Shown: piece by piece, positions 27,359-36,321 of the stretch | How positions within the stretch are numbered: position 1 is the stretch's first letter | Layout: each line of letters begins with the position of its first letter | Assembly (NCBI RefSeq): GCF_016862555.1 | Contig: NZ_BONE01000047.1 | Span: 1-64,000 of the forward strand | Length of the DNA stretch: 64,000 nt | Reading direction: 5' to 3' | Source: Asanoa siamensis | Lineage (GTDB): Bacteria > Actinomycetota > Actinomycetes > Mycobacteriales > Micromonosporaceae | Program-made: the position numbers and the translations under genes | The notes under the pieces: model-generated | What the model saw: only the letters and a program-made list of their open reading frames with translations | Told to the model about the DNA's origin: nothing | The model's database searches: none

Positions 27359-29434
27359 TCACTCTCCCGGTGTCGACTTGGCGATCGTGCGCAGGAACTC
27401 GATGTTGGTGCGGGACTGCTTGAGCCGGTCGAGCAGCAGGTCGATCGCCGCCTGGGACTCGAGCGAGTGCAGCACCTTGCGGAGCTTGTGCGTGATCGCC
27501 AGCTCCTCCGGCGCGAGCAGGATCTCCTCCTTGCGCGTGCTGGACGGGTGGATGTCGATCGCGGGGAACACCCGCTTGTCGGCGATCTTCCGGTCCAGCT
27601 TGAGCTCGGCGTTGCCCGTGCCCTTGAACTCCTCGAAGATGACCGTGTCCATCATGGAACCGGTCTCCACCAGCGCGTTGGCGATGATGGTCAGCGACCC
27701 GCCGTTTTCGATGTTGCGGGCCGCGCCGAGGAAGCGCTTCGGCGGGTACAGCGCCGTCGAGTCGATGCCGCCGGAGAGGATCCGGCCGCTCGCCGGGGCC
27801 GCCAGGTTGTAGGCGCGGCCGAGGCGGGTGATCGAGTCGAGCAGCACGACCACGTCGTGGCCGAGCTCCACCAGCCGCTTGGCCCGCTCGATGGCGAGCT
27901 CGGCGACCGTGGTGTGGTCCTGCGGCGGCCGGTCGAACGTGGACGAGATGACCTCGCCCTTGACCGAGCGCTGCATGTCGGTGACCTCTTCGGGGCGCTC
28001 GTCGATGAGCACGACCATGAGGTGCACCTCAGGGTGGTTGCGGGTGATCGCGTTCGCGATCGCCTGCTGGATCATCGTCTTGCCGGCCTTGGGCGGCGAC
28101 ACGATCAGCGCGCGCTGCCCCTTGCCGATCGGCATGATCAGGTCGATGACCCGGGTGGTCAGGATGTGCGGCTCGGTCTCCAGCCGCAGGCGGTCCTGCG
28201 GGTAGAGCGGGGTCAGCTTGTAGAACTCGGGGCGGCGCTTGGCCTCCTCCGGGTCCATGCCGTTGACCGTGTCGAGCCGGACCAGCGGGTTGTACTTGTC
28301 GCGCCGCTGCTCGCCTTCGCGGGCCTGGCGCACGGCGCCCGTGACGGCGTCGCCCCGGCGCAGGCCGTATTTCTTGACCTGCGACATGGAGACGTAGACG
28401 TCGTTGGGGCCGGACAGGTAGCCCGTGGTGCGGACGAACGCGTAGTTGTCGAGCACGTCGACGATGCCGGCGACGGGCACGAGCACGTCGTCGTCGCTGA
28501 CCTGCGGGTCGCGGGCCTCACGGCCGCCCTCACGGCCCTCGCCGCCCTCGGCCCGGTCGCCGCGGCCACGCCGGCGGTCACGGAACCGGCTGCGCCGGCT
28601 CCGCCGGCCGCCGCCCTCACCGTCGTCGTCCCCGTCGAGATCGCGGTCGCGGTCGCGGTCACGCCCGCCGTCGCGCTGGCTGTCGGACTGGCCGTCGCGC
28701 CGGCCGTCACCGTGGCCGTCGCCGCGGCGGCTGTCACGCTGGCCGCGCTCGTTGCGGTCACCACGGTCGGCGCGCTCACCACGGTCACCGCGCTCGTTGC
28801 GGTCGCCGCGGTCGTTGCGGCTGGACCGCTCCTCGCGCTCGTGGCGGTCGCCGCGGTCACGGTTGTCCCGCTCGCCCCGCGAGTCACGGTCGCCCCGCGA
28901 GTCACGGTCGTCGCGGTCCTCCCGCTCCTCCACCCGCGGCTCGACGGTCGCGGAAGCGGTGGCCGACGAGCGGCTGCGCCGCGTGCGCGGGCCGGCCTCG
29001 GCGGCGACGGTGGCGGCAGGCGCCTCGATGGTCGCCACGGCGGAGCCGCCGGCCGACTGGGCGGCCGTGGCACCGGCCGGAGCCGACTGGGCGGCCGTGG
29101 CACCGGCCGGAGCCGACTGCGCTGCCGGAGCGGACTTGGCCGCGCGGCCGCCGGCCGGGGCCGTCTCGGGCGCCGGGGTCTCGGACTCCGCCCGCGGCCG
29201 CGGGGTGCCGGAAGCGGCGGCGGCGCCGCCGTTCTGGCGCTCGGAGATCGCGGTGATCAGCTCGCCCTTACGCATCCGGGCGGTGCCGGAGATGCCGAGG
29301 GACGCGGCCAGGCTCTGCAGCTCCGGCAGGAGCATCGCGGACAGCCCGCTGCCGCGCCGGCGTCGGGTGCCGGTGGTCGTGGCGTCGTCAGCGACGTTGG
29401 TGACATCCGACGTCACGTCGGTGGTGTCGCTCAA
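27359..29434 (-). CDS. rho: Transcription termination factor Rho, long form
   Basis: Rho helicase (691 aa against 419 in E. coli). Residues about 30-70 are the Rho_N domain (LPELQSLAASLGI). Residues about 75-320 are a low-complexity insert: first Ala/Pro-rich with a near-perfect 30-bp tandem repeat (29051-29110), then a hydrophilic run of RGDR/NERG-like units. The RNA-binding OB domain (VYVSMSQVKKYGLRRGD) and the ATPase with Walker A SPPKAGKTM (about residue 445), VLLIDE-like and Q-loop elements follow. High-GC actinobacteria commonly carry such inserts. Terminated by a strong hairpin. Confidence 0.97.
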   Translation of the reverse strand: MSDTTDVTSDVTNVADDATTTGTRRRRGSGLSAMLLPELQSLAASLGISGTARMRKGELITAISERQNGGAAAASGTPRPRAESETPAPETAPAGGRAAKSAPAAQSAPAGATAAQSAPAGATAAQSAGGSAVATIEAPAATVAAEAGPRTRRSRSSATASATVEPRVEEREDRDDRDSRGDRDSRGERDNRDRGDRHEREERSSRNDRGDRNERGDRGERADRGDRNERGQRDSRRGDGHGDGRRDGQSDSQRDGGRDRDRDRDLDGDDDGEGGGRRSRRSRFRDRRRGRGDRAEGGEGREGGREARDPQVSDDDVLVPVAGIVDVLDNYAFVRTTGYLSGPNDVYVSMSQVKKYGLRRGDAVTGAVRQAREGEQRRDKYNPLVRLDTVNGMDPEEAKRRPEFYKLTPLYPQDRLRLETEPHILTTRVIDLIMPIGKGQRALIVSPPKAGKTMIQQAIANAITRNHPEVHLMVVLIDERPEEVTDMQRSVKGEVISSTFDRPPQDHTTVAELAIERAKRLVELGHDVVVLLDSITRLGRAYNLAAPASGRILSGGIDSTALYPPKRFLGAARNIENGGSLTIIANALVETGSMMDTVIFEEFKGTGNAELKLDRKIADKRVFPAIDIHPSSTRKEEILLAPEELAITHKLRKVLHSLESQAAIDLLLDRLKQSRTNIEFLRTIAKSTPGE

Positions 29435-29672
29435 TGGATTCCTTCCCTCGATAGGCCGGAGCTGCCCGGGTTTGGGTAGATCAGGTGGCCGGGCGGCCTC
29501 GGTGCACCCGCCTCGCTCGACGCGTTACGGGGTTAGCACGCCAACTCATCGCGGTGGCATGTGGTGCGGCGTAAGCCGAGGCAGGAAATTGACGGATTTA
29601 CCGTCGATAGCTTCGGGGATGCGCCGCCCCGCAGATCGAATGCTTCGCGGCTGTGCTAGGTCTAGAGCGTAA
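29435..29672. other. Intergenic region upstream of rho
   Basis: This 238-bp gap between thrB and rho holds no supported gene. It is less GC-rich than its surroundings, which fits a promoter and an untranslated leader for rho; rho genes often regulate themselves through their leader, but no specific element is recognised. Confidence 0.4.
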
Positions 29673-30617
29673 TCAACTCTTCCGACCTGCGGCAACAGGG
29701 GCCCGCTCGGCGTGTCCGAGTCTACCTGAACCAATCCTGGCGCCGGCTACGTCTATCGCCAACTCGACCACGCGCCAATCTATTCCCAGGTCAGGCGGAT
29801 CGATCGGGCCGCTGGTGAGCGCCAGGACGGTCGGCCCGGCGCCGCTGACCACCGCCGCCACTCCCCGCCCGCGCAACTCATCGACGAGCGCCGCGGTCGC
29901 CGGCATCCCCGGCGCCCGATAGCCCTGGTGCAGCCTGTCCTCGGTCGCCGGGAACAGCAGGTCGGGCTCGGCGGTCAGCGCGTGCACGAGCAGCGCCGCC
30001 CGGCCCGCGCCGAACGCCGCGTCGTGGTGCGGCACCGTCGCCGGCAGCGCCGCCCGCGCCTGCGCCGTCAGACCGCGCTGCGACGGGATGAAAACGGTCG
30101 CCCGGACCCGCTCGTCGGGTGCGAGCCGCACGGCCCGGAAACCCGCGTCGGCCCAGGCGATGACGAACCCGCCGAGCAGGCAGGGCGCGACGTTGTCGGG
30201 ATGCCCTTCCAACTCGGCCGCCAGCGCCAGCGCCCCCGCGTCGTCGAGCAGCGCGGTGCCGTCGCGGACCAGCGCGCGGGCGAGTTGGACGCCCGCCACG
30301 ATGGCCGCCGACGACGAGCCCAGCCCGCGCGCCTGCGGGATGCGGTTGACGCACTCGATCGCGACGCCGCGCGGCGCGCCGCCCAGTCGCTCGAACGTCG
30401 CGGTCATCGCACGCGCCACCAGGTGGTCGGCGCCGGTCGGCAGCTCGCCGGCGCCCTCGCCCGCGACGTCGACGTGCCAACCGCGGTCGGTGACCCAGGC
30501 GGCGACGTCGTCGTGCAGGCCGAGGGCCAGCCCGAGCGCGTCGAAGCCAGGACCGAGGTTGGCGCTGGTCGCCGGCACCCGCACCCGCACGGCGCCGTCG
30601 ACGAAGGTCACACCCAT
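29673..30617 (-). CDS. thrB: Homoserine kinase
   Basis: A GHMP-family kinase (314 aa) phosphorylating homoserine in Thr synthesis. VRVPATSANLGPGFDALGLAL is the N-terminal homoserine kinase signature, RIPQARGLGSSSAAIVAG the ATP-binding GHMP motif, and VAAVVSGAGPTVLAL the third GHMP motif. It is separated from thrC by 6 kb of transport and membrane genes on the same strand, instead of lying next to it as in most relatives. The start at 30617 has only a weak ribosome binding site. Confidence 0.95.
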   Translation of the reverse strand: MGVTFVDGAVRVRVPATSANLGPGFDALGLALGLHDDVAAWVTDRGWHVDVAGEGAGELPTGADHLVARAMTATFERLGGAPRGVAIECVNRIPQARGLGSSSAAIVAGVQLARALVRDGTALLDDAGALALAAELEGHPDNVAPCLLGGFVIAWADAGFRAVRLAPDERVRATVFIPSQRGLTAQARAALPATVPHHDAAFGAGRAALLVHALTAEPDLLFPATEDRLHQGYRAPGMPATAALVDELRGRGVAAVVSGAGPTVLALTSGPIDPPDLGIDWRVVELAIDVAGARIGSGRLGHAERAPVAAGRKS

Positions 30618-30648
30618 GCCCGCACTCTAGAACGCGGCACCGACAGAT

Positions 30649-30831
30649 TTACGAAGACCGGTCGTCGGAGTCCGTCGGCGCGCGGACCGGGCGGCCGGCC
30701 GCGCGCAGCGCCTGGCGCAGCGCGTACTCGATCTGCGCGTTGACGCTGCGCAGGTCGTCGGCCGCCCACCGGGCCAGCGCGTCGTAGACCGTGGGATCGA
30801 GCCGCAGCAGCAGCTTCTTGCGCTCGGTCAT
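30649..30831 (-). CDS. Ribbon-helix-helix (Arc-like) DNA-binding protein
   Basis: A 60-residue protein with a short strand KKLLLRLDPTVYDALARWA followed by two helices (SVNAQIEYALRQALRAAG): the ribbon-helix-helix fold of Arc/CopG repressors. It starts five bases after the SPFH stop, so the two form an operon. A 26-bp palindrome in front of the SPFH gene is a plausible site for autoregulation. It is not next to a toxin-like gene, so a toxin-antitoxin role is unlikely. Confidence 0.8.
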   Translation of the reverse strand: MTERKKLLLRLDPTVYDALARWAADDLRSVNAQIEYALRQALRAAGRPVRAPTDSDDRSS

Positions 30832-30836
30832 CCCGG

Positions 30837-31685
30837 TCAGTAGAGCGTGCCCGCGTTGACCACCGGCGCCACGGCCCGGTCGCCGCAGAGCACCACCAGC
30901 AGGTTGGCCACCATCTGCGCCTTGCGCTCCTCGTCGAGCTCGACCACGTGCTGCGCGCTGAGCTGCTCCAGCGCGCCGGACACCATGCCGACCGCGCCCT
31001 CCACGATCTTGTAACGCGCCGAGACGATGGCGGACGCCTGCTGGCGCGCCAGCATGGCCTGCGCGATCTCCGGCGCGTACGCCAGGTGGGTCACCCGCGA
31101 CTCGAGCACCTCGACGCCGGCCAGCGCGAACCGCTCGGCCAGCTCCGCGGTGAGCTGCTCGCTGACCACGGTGCTGTCCCGCAGGCTGGTCGCGCCGGGC
31201 TGGTGCGCCTCGTAGGGATAGGTGGTGGCCATGTGCCGTACCGCGGCCTCGGCCTGCACCGCGACGTAGCGCACGTAGTCGTCCACGCCGAACGCGGCGT
31301 TCGCGGAGTCGACGACGCGCCAGACGACCACGGCGCCGATCTCGACGGGGTTGCCGTCGGCGTCAGAGACCTTGAGCTTCTGCGTCTCGAAGTTGCGCAC
31401 CCGCAACGTGATCCGGCGCCGGTCGGTCAGCGGCCAGGTCCAGTGGAACCCCGCCTCCCGGACCGACCCGACGTAGCGGCCGAAGAACTGCACGACCTGC
31501 GCGTCGTTGGGGTTGACCACGACGAACCCTGTCGCGGCGACCAGCACGACGAACCCGAGCACGCCGGCCAGGGTGATGGTCGCCGGGCCGGGTGTCACGA
31601 CACCGATCACCACGGCGACGGCCGCCAGCACCAGCAGCACCAGCAGAGCAAGGAATCCGGGTAGCCGGAAGGCGCGTTTCTCCAT
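30837..31685 (-). CDS. SPFH (band 7) domain membrane protein
   Basis: A 282-residue slipin/stomatin-like protein. Two hydrophobic N-terminal segments ([21 protein letters not shown] and [21 protein letters not shown]) are followed by the SPFH domain ([49 protein letters not shown]) and a short Ala/Gln-rich helical tail. SPFH proteins scaffold membrane microdomains or regulate membrane proteases. ATG 31685 has GGGAGGG just upstream. It is followed at once by the ribbon-helix-helix gene. Confidence 0.9.
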   Translation of the reverse strand: MEKRAFRLPGFLALLVLLVLAAVAVVIGVVTPGPATITLAGVLGFVVLVAATGFVVVNPNDAQVVQFFGRYVGSVREAGFHWTWPLTDRRRITLRVRNFETQKLKVSDADGNPVEIGAVVVWRVVDSANAAFGVDDYVRYVAVQAEAAVRHMATTYPYEAHQPGATSLRDSTVVSEQLTAELAERFALAGVEVLESRVTHLAYAPEIAQAMLARQQASAIVSARYKIVEGAVGMVSGALEQLSAQHVVELDEERKAQMVANLLVVLCGDRAVAPVVNAGTLY

Positions 31686-31699
31686 GGTGACCCTCCCCA

Positions 31700-31725
31700 G
31701 TATCAAAGTGATATCACTACGATAC
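31700..31725. promoter_or_regulatory. 26-bp palindrome upstream of the SPFH gene
   Basis: GTATC-AA-AGTGATATCACT-AC-GATAC: a perfect 12-bp core (31707-31718) flanked by symmetric pentamers, with only the two-base spacers breaking symmetry. It starts 15 bp before the SPFH ATG and overlaps the TAG of the upstream MFS gene. This is a strong operator candidate, perhaps for the ribbon-helix-helix protein encoded by the same operon. Confidence 0.7.
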
Positions 31726-32943
31726 CGCAGGAGCGCTCGTCAGCGACAGCCGTCGGGTGGCCAGCCACCAACCCACCGCGTACACCAGCGTCACCGCGCC
31801 GCAACCGGCCAGGATGACCCGCTCGTCGAGGGTGTCGACCACCGTCGCCACGGCGAGTTGGCTCAGCGAGACCGCCAGCGTCGCCACCATCAGGTCGGTG
31901 GCGAAGACCCGGCCGCGGAGCCGGTCCGGCACCTCGGTCTGCAGCGCGTAGTTGGACATCGTCCAGTTGCTGCCGGCCGCGAAGTGGGCCAGGAAGACCA
32001 GCACGAGCACGAGCGGGAACCAGGTCAGGACCGAGACGCCGAGGTACGCGAGCCCGTACGCCGACATCGACAGCGCCAGCCCCGGCAGCAGCAGGGCCCG
32101 CCGGGTCAGCACCGGGCGCAGCGCGAACGGGCCGACCACCGCGCCCAGCCCGCGCAGCGCGAACAGCAGCCCGGCACCCACCGGCCCGGCCCCGTAGACG
32201 GCGGCGAGCAACGGGAACACCGTCAGCACGCCGTTGCCCAGGCCGACCGCGGACTTCACGGTGACCAGCGCCAGCACCGTCGGGCGGCGGGCGATGTAAC
32301 GCAGCGCCTCGCCGATCGCGGCGAACGCCTGCGCCGCCGGCTCGTCGGCGTCCCGCGGCGCCTGCAGCGGCCCGCGGATCCGGGTGGCCAGCACCGCGGC
32401 GCCCGCCACGGCGACGGCCGCGATCCAGAAGCAGGCGTACGGGCTCAGCGTCGCGGACAGGATGCCGCCGAGCGAGGCGCCGAGGACGGCCATCGTGCCC
32501 CAGGCCGAGCCGGCGAGCGTGGTGGCGAGCCCCAGGTCCTCGGGACGGACCACATTGGGCAGTGCGGCGGAGGCGGCCGGCGAGTAGAAGCCCTTGGCCA
32601 CGGCCATGCCGCCGACGACCGCGATCGCCAGCCAGGCGGTGCCGGGGCCGCGCACGAGCAGCAGGAGCAGCAGCACGCCCAGGCAGGCCACGTTGGCGGT
32701 GATCATCACGCGACGCCGGTCGAGGCGGTCCGCGATCGTGCCCGCGTACGGCAGCACCAGGGCGGTGATCCCGGTGTCGGCGGCGAGCACGAAGGCGCCC
32801 CAGGTGCCACTGCCGGTCAGCTCGGGCAGCAGCACCAGCAACGGCACCATGACGAACCAGTCGGAGCCGAAGACGACGAGCTCCGCCACGAACAGCCGGC
32901 GGAAGTCCGGGTTGCGGACCAGAAGAGAAAGGAGCGGGGGCAC
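31717..32943 (-). CDS. MFS transporter
   Basis: A 408-residue major facilitator with about 12 membrane helices. The loop 2-3 motif appears as GTIADRLDRRRVM (Asp and Arg of MFS motif A). PAASAALPNVVRPEDLGLA and the C-terminal half with LRGRVFATDLMVATLAVS resemble the MFS-3/enterobactin-exporter-like subgroup of drug exporters. The substrate is unknown. It lies between the RND permease and the SPFH gene on the same strand; its stop codon sits inside the SPFH palindrome. Confidence 0.88.
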   Translation of the reverse strand: MPPLLSLLVRNPDFRRLFVAELVVFGSDWFVMVPLLVLLPELTGSGTWGAFVLAADTGITALVLPYAGTIADRLDRRRVMITANVACLGVLLLLLLVRGPGTAWLAIAVVGGMAVAKGFYSPAASAALPNVVRPEDLGLATTLAGSAWGTMAVLGASLGGILSATLSPYACFWIAAVAVAGAAVLATRIRGPLQAPRDADEPAAQAFAAIGEALRYIARRPTVLALVTVKSAVGLGNGVLTVFPLLAAVYGAGPVGAGLLFALRGLGAVVGPFALRPVLTRRALLLPGLALSMSAYGLAYLGVSVLTWFPLVLVLVFLAHFAAGSNWTMSNYALQTEVPDRLRGRVFATDLMVATLAVSLSQLAVATVVDTLDERVILAGCGAVTLVYAVGWWLATRRLSLTSAPAVS

Positions 32944-32975
32944 TCCGAGAAGTTACCCCCGCTCCTCCGCTCGGC

Positions 32976-35900
32976 TCAGTCCTCGCTGGGCGGTCGCGGC
33001 CGGTTGCGGGGCAGGCGCAGCACCTCGAACTGGTCGGTGCCCTCGATCAGCGCGGCCGACGGGCGGCTCGGGTCCGGGTCGGCGGTGCGCTGCAGCGGCG
33101 ACCCGGCCGGCGTCGCGACCTGGTTGGGCGCCACGTCGTCGAAGGTCTTGTGCCCGTTGCTGCTGCTCGGCTCGGGCTCGGCGGCGGCCGCGGTCTTCGC
33201 CGCCCGGCGGAGCCGGATGCGCTCCTTGGTGCCCTCGACCATCGTGTAGAGCGTCGGCACGAGCACCAGCGTGAGCAGCGTCGAGCTGATCAGGCCGCCG
33301 ATCACGACCACCGCGAGCGGCTGCGAGATGAAGCCGCCCTCGCCGGTCAGGCCGAGCGCCATCGGCAGCAGCGCGAAGATCGTCGCCACCGCGGTCATCA
33401 GGATCGGCCGCAGGCGGCGCCGGCCGCCCTCGACCACCGCGTCCTTCACGCTCATGCCCTGGTCGCGGTACTGGTTGATCAGGTCCATCAGCACGATGGC
33501 GTTGGTGACCACGATGCCGACCAGCATCAGCATGCCGATCAGCGCCGGCACGCCCATCGGGGTGCCGGTGACCAGCAGCAGGCCGATCGCACCGGTCGCC
33601 GCGAACGGCACCGAGACCAGCAGGATCAGCGGCTGCACCAGGCTGCGGAACGTCGCCACCATGATCACGAAGACGATGGCGATCGCCGCGAGGACCGCCA
33701 TCAGCAGGTCGGCGAACGCGTCGGCCTGGTCGGCGCTGACGCCGCCGACCTCCCAGGTCGCGCCGCCCGGCAGGGTCAGCGCGTCGAGGCGCTTGGTCAG
33801 GTCGGCCGTCGTCTTGCCCAGGTTGGAGCCGGTCGCCGTGCCCGTGACGGTGACGCTGCGGTCGCCGTCGATCCGATTGATCTCCAGGGGACCCTGGGCG
33901 CTCTCGACGGTCGCCACCGAGCCGAGGGTGACCGGCCGGCCGTTCCAGCGGACCGGGCCCACCGGCAGCGCGCGCAGCTCCTCGACCGTCGCCGGCGGGG
34001 TGCCGCCCTGCACGACCACGTCGACGCGCTGACCGTCGACGGTGATCTGCCCGGCCGGTGCGCCGCGCATGGTGGCCGCGACGAGTTGGCCGATCGAGGC
34101 GTCGGTCATGCCGTACGCGGCCGCCGCGTCCCGGTTGAGCGTGATGTCGAAGCGCGTCGAGCTCTCCGACAGCCCGCTCTGCACGTCGACGACGCCGGCG
34201 GTGTCGGCCAGCGCGGCCCGCACCTGCTCGGCGGCGGACGCCAGGGTGGCCTGGTCGGCCGCGCGGACGACGATCGCGAGCTGGTCGGCCTGCGCACCGC
34301 CGCCACCGCCGAAGGTGAACTCGCCGGCGTTGGAGAGCTTGCCGACCTCGTCGCGCAGCTTCGCCTCGACGTCCTTGGACTCGACGCCCTCGCGCAGGGT
34401 CAGCGAGTAGTTGGCGCTGCGGCCGCCGGCGGCGCCCTCCCACGGCAGGCCGGAGCCGCCGGCGCTGACCTGGTAGGACTCGACGCCGTCGGTGCGGGCG
34501 AGGATCGCCTCGACCTCCTTGGCGGCCGCGTCGGTCTGCGCGAGGCCGCTGCCGGGCGCGAGCTCCTGCTGCATCGCCAGGCTGTTGCCGCCGCTGTCGT
34601 CGAGGAAGTTGGTCTCCAGCCGGGTGCCGAGGAAGAACGTGCCGAACAGCACCACGAGCCCGATGGCGACGGTGGTCCACCGCTTGACGGTGGCGAACCG
34701 GATGACCGGCAGGTACGCCTTCTGCAGGGGGCTGCGCAGCTCCTTGGCCTCGGCCTCGGCGCGGACCCGCTGCTCGTCGGCGCCGGTGCCGGCCGGACGC
34801 AGGAACCAGTAGGCCAGCACCGGGACCACGGTCAGCGAGACCAGCAGCGAGGCCAGCAGGGCGACGGTCACGGTGATCGCGAACGGCGCGAAGAGCTGGC
34901 CGACGAAGCCACCGACCAGGGCGATCGGCGCGAACACCGCGACCGTGGTCAGCGTCGAGGCGGTCACGGCGCCGGCGACCTCGCGGACACCGGTGAGGAT
35001 CGCGGTGCGCTTGCTCTCGCCGTACCCGAGATGTCGTTTGATGTTTTCCAGCACGACGATCGAGTCGTCGACGACCCGGCCGACCGCGATGGTCAACGCG
35101 CCGAGGGTGAGCAGGTTGAGCGAGTAGTCGCCCAGGTAGAGCACGATCAGCGCGACCAGCACCGAGAGCGGGATCGACACAGCGGTGACCAGCGTCGAGC
35201 GCACCGAGAGCAGGAAGACGAGGATCACGATCACGGCCATCACGAGGCCGAGCAGGCCCTCGGTGGTCAGGCTGTCGATCGACTTCTCGACGAACGGCGC
35301 CTGGTCGAAGACGACGGTGAGGTCGGAGTTGGCCGCGGCGCCCAGGTCGGCGAGCTTGTCGCGCACCTCGTGGGAGGTCTGCACCGCGTTGCCGTCCGGC
35401 GAGCCGAAGATCTCGATGCCCAGGCTCGCGGTGCCGTTGGTGCGGGTGAAGGAGGTCGCGGGCGCCAGGTCCTCGACCACGTCGGTGACGTCGCCCAGCT
35501 TGGTCGCCTTGCCGCCGGGGCCCGCGGGCAGGTAGATCGCCTTGAGGTCGTCGATCGAGTCGATCGCGCCGCCGGTCTGCACCGCGTAGGTCTTGCCCTG
35601 GTCGCTGATCGTGCCGGCCGGGATGGTCACGCCGTTGGTCTGCAGCGCGGTCGGGATCGCCGCAGGGCTCACCTTGGCCGCCGCCATCTTCGCCGGGTTC
35701 GGCGTGATCTTGACGATCTGCTCGCGCGCGCCGGAGACGTTGACGGTGCGGACGCCGTCGACCCCTTCCAGCTCGGGTACGACCTGGGTGCGCAGCCGGT
35801 CGGCGAGCGCCCGCTCGTCGTCCTTGATGCTGGCCGCGATCACCAGGACCGGCAGGTCGTCGGTGCTGCCGGCGAACACCGTCGGGTCGACGTTGTCGGG

Positions 35901-36260
35901 CAGCTGCGGCCGGATGCGGTTGATCGCCGTCTGCATCTGGTTGACGGCGCTGTCCAGGTCGGTGCCGAACTCGTACTCGACCTGGACCGTCGCCGAACCC
36001 TCACGGCTCGTCGAGTTGACCTTCGAAAGGCCCTCGATGCCCTGGATGCTGTTTTCCAGGGGTTCGGTGACCTGCTGCTCGACGACGTCCGGCGACGCGC
36101 CCGGGTAGGCGGCGACGATGAACGCGCCCGGGAACTCCAGCGAAGGCAGGAGCTGCTGCTTGAGCTGGGGCAGGGTGAAAACGCCGAACAGGGTGATGAC
36201 CACCGCGATCAGCGCGACGAGACCCCGGTTGGCAAGACTGAGCCGGGCGAGTAGCGACAT
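32976..36260 (-). CDS. RND efflux permease (AcrB/HAE1-like)
   Basis: A large permease of 1094 residues with the two-fold RND layout: membrane helix 1 (GLVALIAVVITLFGVF), a large extracytoplasmic domain, helices 2-6 with GRVVDDSIVVLENIKRH (proton-relay Asp pair), then the repeat, ending in helices 8-12 (VVTNAIVLMDLINQY). The extracytoplasmic FPGAFIVAAYPGASPDVVEQQV is the HAE-type signature. No membrane fusion protein gene is adjacent, which fits a Gram-positive wall. The C-terminal 80 residues are hydrophilic. ATG 36260 was chosen as MSLLARLSLANRGL begins the conserved part; GTG 36290 is an alternative. Confidence 0.92.
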   Translation of the reverse strand: MSLLARLSLANRGLVALIAVVITLFGVFTLPQLKQQLLPSLEFPGAFIVAAYPGASPDVVEQQVTEPLENSIQGIEGLSKVNSTSREGSATVQVEYEFGTDLDSAVNQMQTAINRIRPQLPDNVDPTVFAGSTDDLPVLVIAASIKDDERALADRLRTQVVPELEGVDGVRTVNVSGAREQIVKITPNPAKMAAAKVSPAAIPTALQTNGVTIPAGTISDQGKTYAVQTGGAIDSIDDLKAIYLPAGPGGKATKLGDVTDVVEDLAPATSFTRTNGTASLGIEIFGSPDGNAVQTSHEVRDKLADLGAAANSDLTVVFDQAPFVEKSIDSLTTEGLLGLVMAVIVILVFLLSVRSTLVTAVSIPLSVLVALIVLYLGDYSLNLLTLGALTIAVGRVVDDSIVVLENIKRHLGYGESKRTAILTGVREVAGAVTASTLTTVAVFAPIALVGGFVGQLFAPFAITVTVALLASLLVSLTVVPVLAYWFLRPAGTGADEQRVRAEAEAKELRSPLQKAYLPVIRFATVKRWTTVAIGLVVLFGTFFLGTRLETNFLDDSGGNSLAMQQELAPGSGLAQTDAAAKEVEAILARTDGVESYQVSAGGSGLPWEGAAGGRSANYSLTLREGVESKDVEAKLRDEVGKLSNAGEFTFGGGGGAQADQLAIVVRAADQATLASAAEQVRAALADTAGVVDVQSGLSESSTRFDITLNRDAAAAYGMTDASIGQLVAATMRGAPAGQITVDGQRVDVVVQGGTPPATVEELRALPVGPVRWNGRPVTLGSVATVESAQGPLEINRIDGDRSVTVTGTATGSNLGKTTADLTKRLDALTLPGGATWEVGGVSADQADAFADLLMAVLAAIAIVFVIMVATFRSLVQPLILLVSVPFAATGAIGLLLVTGTPMGVPALIGMLMLVGIVVTNAIVLMDLINQYRDQGMSVKDAVVEGGRRRLRPILMTAVATIFALLPMALGLTGEGGFISQPLAVVVIGGLISSTLLTLVLVPTLYTMVEGTKERIRLRRAAKTAAAAEPEPSSSNGHKTFDDVAPNQVATPAGSPLQRTADPDPSRPSAALIEGTDQFEVLRLPRNRPRPPSED

Positions 36261-36321
36261 GCGGAAGATTTTGGCGTAGCCGGTTGTCACCCTTCCGCGC
36301 GGGGTGCGAGGTCCTGAGCGG

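Noticed and set aside
28900-29110. CRISPR-like short repeats
   Set aside because: They are in-frame coding repeats within rho, with no spacers.
30649-31685. Toxin-antitoxin pair (ribbon-helix-helix antitoxin)
   Set aside because: The partner is an SPFH membrane scaffold, not a toxin fold, so an operon regulator is more likely.
33150-36254. 1034-codon open frame on the plus strand
   Set aside because: It is antisense to the RND permease, full of Arg/His/Gln/Asp typical of GC-rich shadow frames, with no domain resemblance.
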